From Calothrix sp. 336/3 (lineage in GTDB: Bacteria; Cyanobacteriota; Cyanobacteriia; Cyanobacteriales; Nostocaceae), in assembly GCF_000734895.2 (NCBI RefSeq), contig NZ_CP011382.1, forward strand, positions 6,020,491 to 6,084,490: 64,000 bases of DNA. Reading direction: 5' to 3'. A program made the translations under genes and the position numbers. How positions within the stretch are numbered: position 1 is the stretch's first letter; the number at the start of each line of letters is the position of its first letter. Shown one piece after another: positions 1 through 8,467 of the stretch. The notes below the pieces were generated by a model, which searched no databases, had not been told where the DNA came from, and worked only from the letters and a program-made list of their open reading frames with translations.

Positions 1-1
1 A

Positions 2-745
2 CTAGATATTTGTTAATATTTCGGCAAGGTGAGCAGGACGGGATATGTGGGGGCAATGTCCTCCTGGCATTTCTATCACATCAATACCTAGACGCTTCGG
101 TGGTGCGTAGCGTGACCATTCAGAGGAAAATATTTGGTCATGGGTACAGAAAATATATTTACAGTCAATATCTGGGAAATTTTTCAAGGGATTATCTTCA
201 AAAATATATGCCATTGATTTTTGAGGACGGCTATTTGAGAGTGCCCATTCGATAATATCCTCTTGGCAATCTTCATAAAAAAATTCCCTCAAAACTGCCT
301 GATCGGAAAAGTCTTTACCAATAGAAACTGCGTTAAAAATTAGAGGCTCATCACGAAACTTTGCGAGTAAACTTGGCTCTTTTGCTGTGTAATTGAATGA
401 TTTCAGGGTCTCAGTATCAAGATGATGGGCAAATTGGTCTAGGGTGCTAATTCCTGGGGAAGGAATAAGGGCAGTGAGAAATATTAACTGACGGACTTTT
501 CTCGTTTCTGCTACTAGGGGAATCACGGTGCCAGCCATGGAGTGACCAACTAGGATAATATCATCATCAGTTTTTGGCAGTGCTTGGAATACGACATCCG
601 CGAATTGCGATAAACTTGCAGATGCATCTTCAATTGGTAAATCAACTGCGATTGTTTTGTGACCCTGGGCTTCTAAGTAAGGAATTAATAAATCCCAGCA
701 CCAAGCTCCTTGAAAAGCGCCATGAACTAGACAAAAAAGACTCAT
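2..745 (-). CDS. alpha/beta hydrolase, esterase-like
   Basis: A single-domain alpha/beta hydrolase of 247 residues resembling the small plant-type methylesterase / EstC group. The N-terminus reads directly into the first strand and oxyanion region (FCLVHGAFQGAWCW), the nucleophile elbow is GHSMAG with Ser69, a candidate acid lies in CTHDQIF, and the catalytic His is in the C-terminal GGHCPH segment. I start at the internal Met because relatives begin just before the LVHG motif; an upstream Met would add ten residues without a better ribosome site. The stop codon is at the very edge of the window, so the gene is complete. It is divergent from ddl. No signal peptide, so cytoplasmic. The substrate cannot be told from sequence. 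Confidence 0.85.
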   Translation of the reverse strand: MSLFCLVHGAFQGAWCWDLLIPYLEAQGHKTIAVDLPIEDASASLSQFADVVFQALPKTDDDIILVGHSMAGTVIPLVAETRKVRQLIFLTALIPSPGISTLDQFAHHLDTETLKSFNYTAKEPSLLAKFRDEPLIFNAVSIGKDFSDQAVLREFFYEDCQEDIIEWALSNSRPQKSMAYIFEDNPLKNFPDIDCKYIFCTHDQIFSSEWSRYAPPKRLGIDVIEMPGGHCPHISRPAHLAEILTNI

Positions 746-899
746 AGGAGAAATCGATAGTAAGTGCTTTGCCAACTGTGATAGAGAAAAATAACTGGAC
801 TGGGAGAAATTATCTCCGAAAGTGAAATTTTCACCTGACTCTGAAGTGATAAGAATTGTGTGTTAACCTATCTGCATTTCCGGTATTTAGGTGTTAACG

Positions 900-1988
900 A
901 TGACAAAGGTACGGATTGGGTTATTATTTGGTGGTCGTTCTGGAGAACATGAGGTATCGATTAAGTCAGCCAAGGCGATCGCCACTGCTTTAGGGACTGG
1001 TCAAAATCATGATAAATACGAAATACTACCATTTTACATTCAAAAGGATGGACGCTGGTTAGGTGGAGATATTCCCCAGCAAGTTTTGCATACTGGTAAA
1101 CCCCTGACTGAATCCAAGACAATCCAGGAAAATAGTCCTCAATCTCAAATGAATTACTGGCAATTTCCTGCCCAATTCGGGGAAGTTGATGTTTGGTTTC
1201 CTGTTCTCCATGGACCTAACGGGGAAGATGGCACAATTCAGGGTCTGTTAACTTTAATGCAATTACCCTACGTAGGCTCCGGGGTTTTAGGTTCCGCTTT
1301 AGGTATGGATAAAATCGCCATGAAAATGGCATTTGCCCAAGCTGGAATTCCTCAAGTGAAATATAAAGCTGTCACCCGTGCCCAAATTTGGTCAAATCCT
1401 TGTGTTTTCCCAAAATTGTGCGATGAAATTGAGGCAGAGTTGGGTTATCCTTGCTTTGTTAAACCTGCCAATTTAGGCTCTTCTGTGGGAATTGCCAAGG
1501 TGCGATCGCGCTCAGAATTAGAAGCAGCTCTGGATAATGCTGCTAGTTATGACCGTCGTATCATCATTGAAGCTGGAGTTATTGCCCGTGAAGTTGAATG
1601 CGCTGTACTGGGTAATGACCAACCTCAAGCCTCTGTTGTCGGTGAAATTACTTTCAGTAGTGACTTCTATGACTACGAAACAAAATATACAGAAGGTTTG
1701 GCAGACTTAGTAATTCCCGCAAACCTCCCCGCAGAGATTACCCAGAAAATTCAAAAAATGGCAGTGGCAGCTTTTGCAGCTGTGGATGCTGCGGGTTTAT
1801 CACGGGTGGATTTCTTCTATGTGGAAGCAACGGGAGAAGTTTTAATTAACGAAATTAATACCCTACCAGGTTTCACAGCGACAAGTATGTATCCCCTGCT
1901 GTGGCAACATAGCGGTGTCGCTTTTACGGAATTAGTTGATCGACTGGTGCAACTAGCTCTCGAACGACATTCTACTGTGGAAAGATAG
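900..1988 (+). CDS. ddl: D-alanine--D-alanine ligase
   Basis: ATP-grasp ligase that joins two D-alanines for the peptidoglycan stem peptide, acting in the cytoplasm. The protein (362 residues) starts with the Ddl signature GLLFGGRSGEHEVS, has the central substrate and ATP-grasp segments (VLHGPNGEDG, CFVKPANLGSSVGIAK) and ends with the metal-binding INEINTLPGFT motif. Length is normal for the family. I chose ATG 900 rather than the in-frame GTG 891 because AGGTG at 888-892 sits seven bases before it and homologues begin with this methionine. The next gene on the same strand is a membrane protein of unknown role about 220 bases on. Confidence in function is high. Confidence 0.97.
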   Translation: MTKVRIGLLFGGRSGEHEVSIKSAKAIATALGTGQNHDKYEILPFYIQKDGRWLGGDIPQQVLHTGKPLTESKTIQENSPQSQMNYWQFPAQFGEVDVWFPVLHGPNGEDGTIQGLLTLMQLPYVGSGVLGSALGMDKIAMKMAFAQAGIPQVKYKAVTRAQIWSNPCVFPKLCDEIEAELGYPCFVKPANLGSSVGIAKVRSRSELEAALDNAASYDRRIIIEAGVIAREVECAVLGNDQPQASVVGEITFSSDFYDYETKYTEGLADLVIPANLPAEITQKIQKMAVAAFAAVDAAGLSRVDFFYVEATGEVLINEINTLPGFTATSMYPLLWQHSGVAFTELVDRLVQLALERHSTVER

Positions 1989-2206
1989 ATAGAGGGCAGG
2001 AAGGAGTGAGGTGTATTTTTTCTTTCCCCCTTCCACTATTCCCCATTTAAGTTATCAATATTACTGTTGTTTTGAACATAAATAGTTTTGAGGTTTTGGT
2101 CAGTCGATAACTTCGCTACAAATTATCAAAAACTCTCTACGGATACGTGATGCTTAACTCCTCCGGTACAATCAAAAGCCTGAGGTACAAATCTGAGAGT
2201 AAGTTT

Positions 2207-2875
2207 ATGGAAAATCATCAGAATGTACAGCATCAAGAGTCCCAATTAGACTCTCAGGCAAGCAGTTCTAAGCTGCTGAGTCTGCGGAGCTTAATACTTT
2301 ACCTATGCCTGCGTAGTCCCTGGTTGCTTTTAGTGGCACTACTCTGTGGCTTTATCGGTAGTGCGACCTTTGCTGTGTGGAGTTTAGGCTATGTCGGGCG
2401 TGTTGATCAACCGGAACCGGAAGTCATCCCTGTGGAAATTGTGCCATCTAATCAGGAAAATCCCCCATCAGGTAATCCTTTACCACTGTGGATGTTAGCC
2501 GCGATCGCCATTAGTTGTGCTAGTGGTTGTCTAATTATCTTTAAACTGATTAATAATCTTTCTCGACCAAATTACAATTTCCCAAAACGTAGACCAAGTA
2601 ATTCTTCTCTAGAACCACGTACACCGAAACAATTACCTGTTTTTGCCCCCACACCTGTAGTGAAAACATCAGCTAAAACACCTGTCAAAATACCAGCTAA
2701 AGCACCTGTCAAAACATCTATTCCCCTGCCATCCTTGAAAAAAGCAAATGTTTCCCTGACTTCCTTAAATACACCATTACCAAAGAAAATCAAAATTTCC
2801 CAACCCCAAGAATCTCTCGCAGATGTCTTAGATTTACGTAAACAAAATTCCTTACCTGGAATTCTACATAAATAG
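2207..2875 (+). CDS. hypothetical two-TM protein with Lys/Pro/Thr-rich tail
   Basis: Unknown function. The 222-residue product has two hydrophobic segments, one near residues 35-60 (LLVALLCGFIGSATFAVW) and one near 90-115 (LWMLAAIAISCASGCLIIFKLI), followed by a basic low-complexity tail rich in KTPVK/KIPAK repeats. The repeats are encoded by a 24-base tandem duplication. The tail would be cytoplasmic or periplasmic depending on topology; its high Lys/Pro content suggests an unstructured linker or an anionic-surface binder, which is inference. I start at ATG 2207, just before MENHQN; an in-frame ATG at 2147 would add 20 residues. Position after ddl hints at an envelope role but does not prove it. 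Confidence 0.75.
   Translation: MENHQNVQHQESQLDSQASSSKLLSLRSLILYLCLRSPWLLLVALLCGFIGSATFAVWSLGYVGRVDQPEPEVIPVEIVPSNQENPPSGNPLPLWMLAAIAISCASGCLIIFKLINNLSRPNYNFPKRRPSNSSLEPRTPKQLPVFAPTPVVKTSAKTPVKIPAKAPVKTSIPLPSLKKANVSLTSLNTPLPKKIKISQPQESLADVLDLRKQNSLPGILHK
2663..2718 (+). repeat. 24-base tandem repeat inside hypothetical gene
   Basis: Two adjacent 24-base units (2663-2686 and 2687-2710) of the type AAAAYAYCAGCTAAARCACC plus TGTC, differing at a few bases, then 8 bases of a third. In frame they encode KTSAKTPV and KIPAKAPV followed by KTS. This is a coding minisatellite likely to vary in copy number between strains. Confidence 0.85.
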
Positions 2876-3170
2876 ACTTCTAACATTTGACATTCTTCAT
2901 GGGTGAAAATAACCGCAAAAATAACTCAATAATTTTTCGCTCATCACTTTTTCCCAAATAATTAAGAAATGTAAATTTTTATATTCATACTTCATGTACT
3001 TGTCTGCCATTTTGTAAAAGATAATTGATATTAGTTGTCAAATCACTTCTGAAGGTAAGACACTGGAGTCATAGAGTTATTCCGTTATCATCTGAGGAAA
3101 GTTATCCCCAGGTAGTAACAAAAATATCTTTAAGAATTCCCCATAAGCAATTATCTCTGCGTATCCGCGT

Positions 3171-3671
3171 ATGAACGCTGTTTCTAGCTTCGGATTTAAC
3201 CGTCCATCATGGCAAAACATTGTCATTCTGACCCTAGGCTTTTGGCTAAGTGCTAGCCTGCTCTTAGACTGGGTAATTATGCCAAGCTTATATGTTTCCG
3301 GTATGATGACACAACCAAGTTTTGCTTCCACTGGTTATGTTCTATTTTGGAATTTTAACCGGATTGAATTACTTTCTGCTGGTCTAGTTCTCACTGGTGT
3401 TTTAGCAGCTAGCAAAAAACACTCCCAGTGGTTGGGAAGTGATATCTTTCTCTCAGTCTTACTATTAGCTGTAGTTCTAGTTGATACCTATGGTTTAGCC
3501 CCAGAAATGTCGGCTTTAGGGATGAATTTAAATCTGTTTCAGTCAGCAACTAAAGTATCTGGTCAAATGGATATGTTCCATTGTAGTTACTGGATATTGG
3601 AAAGTATTAAATTGTTTGCGAGTAGTTTCTTGTTATGGCGATACTCTCGTCGCCAAATTCAGACTTCCTAA
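3171..3671 (+). CDS. four-TM membrane protein, DUF4149-like
   Basis: A 166-residue polytopic membrane protein with about four predicted membrane segments (near residues 17-40, 55-80, 88-110 and 138-158). The pattern, with a conserved first helix (FWLSASLLLDWVIMPSLY), resembles small cyanobacterial membrane proteins assigned to the DUF4149/TMEM205-like group; I am moderately sure of that link and there is no known biochemical role. It is monocistronic and converges on pstB, from which it is separated by a strong bidirectional terminator. The ATG used has no clear Shine-Dalgarno site. Confidence 0.75.
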   Translation: MNAVSSFGFNRPSWQNIVILTLGFWLSASLLLDWVIMPSLYVSGMMTQPSFASTGYVLFWNFNRIELLSAGLVLTGVLAASKKHSQWLGSDIFLSVLLLAVVLVDTYGLAPEMSALGMNLNLFQSATKVSGQMDMFHCSYWILESIKLFASSFLLWRYSRRQIQTS

Positions 3672-3708
3672 TGATTTCTGGAATATTTTGACCGAAATCC
3701 TTTTACCT

Positions 3709-3741
3709 AAAACCCCAACTTATTACCAAAGCTGGGGTTTT
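3709..3741. terminator. bidirectional terminator between membrane protein gene and pstB
   Basis: Perfect nine-base inverted repeat AAAACCCCA / TGGGGTTTT with a 15-base loop, lying between two convergent stop codons. The A-run on one side and the T-run on the other make it work in both directions: it ends the pst operon on the minus strand and the membrane protein transcript on the plus strand. Confidence 0.85.
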
Positions 3742-3746
3742 GCCAA

Positions 3747-4544
3747 TTAACCAAACCTACCACCGACATAATCTGCGGTTTGCTGTTTTGCTGGTTGGTT
3801 AAATACAACCTCTGTTTTATTAAACTCTACCAGTTCACCCAAATACATAAATGCTGTGTAATCAGACACTCGTGCCGCCTGTTGCATACTGTGGGTGACA
3901 ATTAAAATGGTAACTTGGTCTTTTAACTCAGCAATTAAATCTTCGATGCTGGAGGTAGCAATCGGGTCTAGGGCTGATGTGGGTTCATCGAATAAGATAA
4001 TTTCTGGGTCTGTAGCTAAAGCGCGAGCAATACAAAGACGTTGTTGTTGACCACCGGATAGATTACTACCTAAATCATGCAACCTGTCCTTAACTTCATT
4101 CCACAAAGCTGCTCCGCGTAAAGCTTTCTCGACCTGTTCGTCAATTAAGCGTCGTCTATTTTCTCCGCGTACCCGCAAACCATAGGCTACATTTTCATAG
4201 ATAGATTTGGGAAAGGGGTTAGGTCGCTGAAACACCATGCTAATTCGCATCCGGACTTCGATGGGGTCTACTTTTTGACCAAGGAGGTTGATTCCTTCTG
4301 GTTCTAAGGCAATTTCCCCACGATATTTGTTACCGGGATATAGGTCATGCATCCGATTAAAACAACGTAGCAGAGTCGTTTTGCCACAACCGGATGGTCC
4401 AATTAATGCCGTGACTTTCTTATCGTACACGGGCATATTAATATCTTTTAAAGCGTGGACTTTACCACCGTAGTAAAAATTAAGATAGTTGACGGCAGCT
4501 TTAATTGTTTGTCCTTGGTGGGTGGAAAATGTTGTTTCTACCAT
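3747..4544 (-). CDS. pstB: phosphate ABC transporter ATPase PstB
   Basis: The ATPase that powers the high-affinity phosphate importer PstSCAB at the cytoplasmic face of the plasma membrane. All motifs are intact: Walker A GPSGCGKT, Q-loop MVFQRPNPFP, signature LSGGQQQRL, Walker B ILFDEPTSALD and switch histidine in VTHSMQQA. At 265 residues it is normal size. Its ATG overlaps the pstA stop by seven bases, so it is translationally coupled as the last gene of the operon. A terminator follows directly. A second, degraded PstB-like gene lies on the other side of pstS and gives a useful comparison. Confidence 0.98.
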   Translation of the reverse strand: MVETTFSTHQGQTIKAAVNYLNFYYGGKVHALKDINMPVYDKKVTALIGPSGCGKTTLLRCFNRMHDLYPGNKYRGEIALEPEGINLLGQKVDPIEVRMRISMVFQRPNPFPKSIYENVAYGLRVRGENRRRLIDEQVEKALRGAALWNEVKDRLHDLGSNLSGGQQQRLCIARALATDPEIILFDEPTSALDPIATSSIEDLIAELKDQVTILIVTHSMQQAARVSDYTAFMYLGELVEFNKTEVVFNQPAKQQTADYVGGRFG

Positions 4545-5425
4545 GTAATATTTTTCCTGAGTTGATAACGAAGATAGATAGCGATCGCGTTCATCGCTAA
4601 AGTCATGACAACTAGTACCAAACCTGCGGCTGCGGCGTTGGCTTGAAATTCTGGGTCAGGAACATCAGTCCATCGGTACATTTGAATTGGCATCACCGTG
4701 TACTGAGAAAGCAGAGAATCGGGTAAAAAGGCAATAAATGCCACAGCTCCCACCACAATCAGAGGAGCAGTTTCCCCAATTGCCCGCGAAAGTGCCACAA
4801 TAATTCCCGTGAGAATCGTCCCAAAGGAGTACTTGAGAACGTGATCCCAAGTTGTTTGCCACTTAGAAGCACCACAAGCATAAGCTGCTTCCCGGATATT
4901 ACTAGGAATGGCACGAAGGGCTTCACGAGTAGCAACAATCACTACTGGCAGAATCAGTAAAGCTAGGGTAAACCCAGCAGAAGCGATACTTTGCCCTAAC
5001 TTAAAAGTATAAACAAATACTCCTAAGCCGAGCATTCCGTAAATAATCGAGGGAACTGCTGCGAGGTTAGCGACATTAATTTCAATTAAGTCAGTAAACC
5101 AATTTTTTCTGGCATATTCTTCTAGATAGATACCTGATGCAATCCCGATGGGAATGGCACTTGCAGCAGTCACCAACATCACTAAAAGACTTCCCACCCA
5201 AGCTGCCAAGACACCTGCTTGGTTCGCATCTGTGCTGGCAAAGGAAGTGAAAAACTGCCAGTCGAGACGGGGTAAACCGTCCATAGCTAAATCAAGAATG
5301 AGAAGTGCTAGGACTAAAATGGCAAAAACCATTGACGATAAGCCAATGATGCTAAAAATAAAGTCAGAGCGTTTATTGCGGGCGATAGTCTGGCGAATTT
5401 TCTGAATATTTTGTTGACTTGTCAT
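4538..5425 (-). CDS. pstA: phosphate ABC transporter permease PstA
   Basis: Inner-membrane permease half of the Pst phosphate importer, partner of PstC. The 295-residue protein has about six membrane helices and the EAA coupling loop that contacts PstB (REALRAIPSNIREAAYACGASKWQT). I start at MTSQQN: the 16 extra residues available upstream are encoded by short ATG/GGT-rich repeat sequence typical of intergenic DNA and are not family-like. It lies between pstC (about 190 bases upstream) and pstB (overlapping). The pst operon is normally controlled by the SphS-SphR (PhoR-PhoB type) system in cyanobacteria. Confidence 0.96.
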   Translation of the reverse strand: MTSQQNIQKIRQTIARNKRSDFIFSIIGLSSMVFAILVLALLILDLAMDGLPRLDWQFFTSFASTDANQAGVLAAWVGSLLVMLVTAASAIPIGIASGIYLEEYARKNWFTDLIEINVANLAAVPSIIYGMLGLGVFVYTFKLGQSIASAGFTLALLILPVVIVATREALRAIPSNIREAAYACGASKWQTTWDHVLKYSFGTILTGIIVALSRAIGETAPLIVVGAVAFIAFLPDSLLSQYTVMPIQMYRWTDVPDPEFQANAAAAGLVLVVMTLAMNAIAIYLRYQLRKNITW

Positions 5426-5616
5426 TTCATCTGGGTGATGGTTACTAGGTGATGGGTAATGGTTTGGTAGCAATTTATGAAAATTCTGATATTTTTTCTG
5501 TAGAGGTAAATCCGATTGCTAAACCTTACCCAGGTAATTTGATGATGAAAGTGAAATTATATTTGAGATAAAGCCTCAACTCCCCTTGGCTTTAACATCG
5601 GAAAGAACCCGACATA

Positions 5617-6630
5617 TTAATAGGTTTCGCGGTAACGCTTAGTTAGCCAATGACCGATGATATTAAATATCAAAGTCATGATTAGTAAGGTAAGTCCCAC
5701 CGCAAAAATAGTTTCGTAATCTAAAGTTCCATAGGCAACATCACCCTTACTGACTTCCACAATGTAGGCTGTCATAGTTTGCCCTGGATCCATGGGGTTG
5801 AGGGTTAAATTTGGTTGCCCACCGGCAGCGATAGCCACAATCATTGTTTCCCCAATGGCGCGAGAAATCCCTAAAATATAAGCTGCGGAAATCCCTGATA
5901 TTGCCGAGGGTAAAATCACATTAACTGCTGTTTGAAAGCGTGTAGCCCCCGTAGCATAGGAACCCTCACGGAGATAATTAGGCACAGAGCGCATCGCATC
6001 TTCACTGAGAGAGCTAATGTAAGGAATAATCATCACACCCATCACCAATCCAGCACTCAACATACTCGCTGCGGGTAGAGCAGGCAACACAACTTGTAAA
6101 ATAGGGGTGACAAATAATAGGGCAAAATAACCATAAACTACCGTGGGAACCCCTGCGAGCAATTCCAAAGCGGGTTTTACCACTTCTCGCACCCTGGGAG
6201 GAGCAAATTCACTCAGATAAATTGCGGCGATCGTCCCTAGGGGAACTGCGACAAACAACGCTACTAATGTGGTGACTAATGTGCCAGATACCAAGGGTAA
6301 AATCCCGACTTGGGGCGGTTCAAAATTAGGTGCCCAAGTTGTACCTGTAATAAAAGCCCAAATACTTGTGAGAGTTTCCCCGATAGAAACTGTTTGATTA
6401 GTGAGTTCCTCAACACTGACACCCTGACTTGCTGCTAAACGATGCAGGGCTAAATTCTGGAAGAATTTTACAGATTCTAGTAATAGGGTGCCGACAATTC
6501 CTACAGTGGTAGCGACTGAAGAAAATGCTGCGATAAATAAGATAAATTCAATAATTTTTTCCCGTACATCCCGTAATAATTTTGGGGATAGTTTATTTAC
6601 TTGAGATTGCTTTGATGATGTTATTGCCAT
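5617..6630 (-). CDS. pstC: phosphate ABC transporter permease PstC
   Basis: Second membrane permease of the Pst phosphate importer. The 337-residue protein has a short cytoplasmic N-terminus, about six membrane helices, a periplasmic loop near residues 60-110 and the coupling segment EDAMRSVPNYLREGSYATGATRFQT. Translation start is supported by a GGGAG site just before the ATG on the minus strand. It is the second gene of the operon, separated from pstS by a hairpin that probably lowers its expression relative to pstS. Function is secure. Confidence 0.97.
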   Translation of the reverse strand: MAITSSKQSQVNKLSPKLLRDVREKIIEFILFIAAFSSVATTVGIVGTLLLESVKFFQNLALHRLAASQGVSVEELTNQTVSIGETLTSIWAFITGTTWAPNFEPPQVGILPLVSGTLVTTLVALFVAVPLGTIAAIYLSEFAPPRVREVVKPALELLAGVPTVVYGYFALLFVTPILQVVLPALPAASMLSAGLVMGVMIIPYISSLSEDAMRSVPNYLREGSYATGATRFQTAVNVILPSAISGISAAYILGISRAIGETMIVAIAAGGQPNLTLNPMDPGQTMTAYIVEVSKGDVAYGTLDYETIFAVGLTLLIMTLIFNIIGHWLTKRYRETY

Positions 6631-6766
6631 GATTCTCCCAAAGGATGGATTGACATAAAAATGTAAATCCCTTGTGGAAAAAAGGTCGAACTTAATCGGA
6701 AATTAAGCTATATTTTTCCTCTTCTCCTATTTGTTCACAAATGCTGCTGAGAATTTGGATGTGGTG

Positions 6767-6821
6767 AAAAAGCCAAGGATAACGCAGGTATATAAACCCT
6801 GATATCATCCTTTAGCTTTTT
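6767..6821 (-). terminator. hairpin between pstS and pstC, probable partial terminator
   Basis: On the minus strand AAAAAGC (6821-6815) and AAGGAT pair with ATCCTT and GCTTTTT (6767), giving two stem blocks of seven and six pairs around a small internal loop, with a large apical loop and a T-run at the 3' side. Position just after pstS fits a leaky terminator or 3' stabiliser that lets PstS be made in excess over the membrane subunits. Confidence 0.6.
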
Positions 6822-6842
6822 CCGTTTACCTATGCAAAATAA

Positions 6843-7850
6843 TTAGTCTTTCGGTGTAGCGAGCAATTGAGCAACGGTTACACCAACCTTTTCATCACCA
6901 CCAAATACGGAGCCAGTTTGCTTTTTGTTGAATCTGTTCAACAGGGCACTGTAAGCATTACCTGGTAGGGAAACTTCCTTCACGGAACCCACAATTTTTG
7001 CCCCATTCTTCATATAGTATTGGACAAATTGCTTCACTTCTGGCTTGTCAGCAGACTTGGCATTCACATAAATAAAGATAGGACGAGACAGGGGAGCGTA
7101 TTTTCCACTCTTAATAGTTGCTTCTGAGGGTAATACACCGTTTACTGCTACTGCTTTGAGTTTGTTTTTGTTTTGTGCGTAGTAGGAATAACCAAAATAG
7201 CCAATGGCATTTTTATCACGGGAAACACCACTTACGAGGGAGTTATCATCTTCACTCGCGGTGAAATCGGGACGGCTTTGTTTTGATTTGCCGTTAATGG
7301 CTTCGGTAAAATAATCAAAAGTACCTGATTTTGTACCAGGTCCAAATAGCTTTAGGGGAGCATTGGGGAATCCAGAGCGAATCTGGTTCCAATTGTTAAT
7401 TTTGCCTTGGGCTGCTGGTTCCCACATTTTCTTGAGTTCAGCTGTTGTTAAGTTTTTTGCCCAGTTGTTTTGAGGATGCACCACTACTGTGATGCCATCA
7501 TAGGCAACAGGAAGCTCAATATACTTAACACCAGCTTTTTTACAAGCGTCAATTTCCTTTTTGAGGATAGGACGAGATGCGTTAGAAATATCGGTTTCGC
7601 CACGGCAGAACTTTTGAAAACCACCGCCAGTACCAGATACACCAACAGTCACGCGCATTTTTCCACCAGTACTCTTTTGGAATCCTTCAGCCGCAGCTTG
7701 GGAAATCGGGAAAACTGTACTGGAACCGTCAATTTTAACAGCTGCACCTTGAGATAACACCGCAGGCATAGATGCACAAAAAGTTGCCGCAGTCAATGTA
7801 ATCACACCTATCGCTGACAAGCGACCTAACTTCAAGTTGACTTTGTTCAC
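6843..7850 (-). CDS. pstS: phosphate-binding protein PstS
   Basis: Periplasmic phosphate-binding protein that delivers phosphate to PstC/PstA. The 335-residue precursor has a basic N-terminus, a hydrophobic signal segment (residues 12-30) and the mature start AAVKIDGSSTVFPIS, the phosphate-loop hallmark of PstS; GVSGTGGGFQKFCRGETDI and GPGTKSGTFDYF complete the binding site. The start is a GTG at 7850, supported by GAGAGGAG at 7858-7865 with seven bases of spacing; an ATG 45 bases upstream would add an unrelated leader. There is no lipobox Cys at the cleavage region, so it is probably soluble. First gene of the operon, with Pho-box-like repeats upstream. Confidence 0.97.
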   Translation of the reverse strand: MNKVNLKLGRLSAIGVITLTAATFCASMPAVLSQGAAVKIDGSSTVFPISQAAAEGFQKSTGGKMRVTVGVSGTGGGFQKFCRGETDISNASRPILKKEIDACKKAGVKYIELPVAYDGITVVVHPQNNWAKNLTTAELKKMWEPAAQGKINNWNQIRSGFPNAPLKLFGPGTKSGTFDYFTEAINGKSKQSRPDFTASEDDNSLVSGVSRDKNAIGYFGYSYYAQNKNKLKAVAVNGVLPSEATIKSGKYAPLSRPIFIYVNAKSADKPEVKQFVQYYMKNGAKIVGSVKEVSLPGNAYSALLNRFNKKQTGSVFGGDEKVGVTVAQLLATPKD

Positions 7851-7857
7851 GGGAATA

Positions 7858-7865
7858 CTCCTCTC
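7858..7865 (-). promoter_or_regulatory. Shine-Dalgarno site fixing the pstS GTG start
   Basis: GAGAGGAG on the minus strand, seven bases before the GTG at 7850. It decides in favour of the GTG start over the upstream ATG, which has no such site. Confidence 0.75.
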
Positions 7866-7914
7866 TAGACGCGCAGTTCCGTAATACCACTCCAAGAGGA
7901 AGGATAATTTCGCT

Positions 7915-7974
7915 AGGTTAAAAACTGGTAAAGATATAGTTGATTTTAGGTTAAAAAAAATCTTTTTTAGGTTA
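7915..7974 (-). promoter_or_regulatory. candidate Pho box array upstream of pstS
   Basis: Three exact TAACCT hexamers on the minus strand (7969-7974, 7948-7953, 7915-7920), starting 65 bases before the pstS GTG. Their spacings, 21 and 33 bases, are close to multiples of the 11-base period (8-base box plus 3) of cyanobacterial Pho boxes of the TTAACCT type. Weaker matches fall at the intermediate 11-base positions. Likely target is an SphR/PhoB-type regulator; this is inferred from pattern and position. Confidence 0.6.
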
Positions 7975-8467
7975 TGTGATGATGATAAATATCACCAAAC
8001 AGTACGAAAAATTGCGGTTATGGATTGAATAAAACAAATTACAGAGACTTATGGAGATTTTTGTCTAACTGTGGATTTTTCTATGGAAAATATAGCTTTT
8101 GTGCCATACCTTAAGCTAGATTCGCCGCGATAACACTGAAGTTACACGAGTGGCGATCGCTAAAATACCTGTTTATCTATATACAAGTAAATATACGGAT
8201 GCAACCCTTGAAGGCAGTTTTTTTTGATTGCAACTTCGGAAAATTTATCTCGAAAAATTTAATATCAAATTATCAAATTAATTTAAATTACTCAAAAAAT
8301 AAATCAATCAAGAATGCAGCTAGATTCATTAACTTGTTTAAATTTGTATTAAATTAGTAAATTTATCTCAACTTTTATCGATATTTTACCGATAAGTAAC
8401 GATTTTGTTATTGTCAAAAGAATTTGTAGATCAGATACAATGATTACCAAATAGCTTTCTGGTATGT
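7975..8467. other. AT-rich divergent intergenic region
   Basis: About 490 bases between the pstS regulatory region and the divergent PstB-like gene. It is very AT-rich around 8240-8400 and holds one GCGATCGC. A possible promoter for the plus-strand gene is TTGTCA at 8411-8416 with TACAAT at 8436-8441, but the 19-base spacing is long. I see no gene here. Confidence 0.5.

Noticed and set aside
2572..2886. Minus-strand frame opposite the repeat-bearing hypothetical gene
   Set aside because: It is a mirror of the Lys/Pro repeat on the coding strand; its Gly/Val-rich product is a typical shadow.
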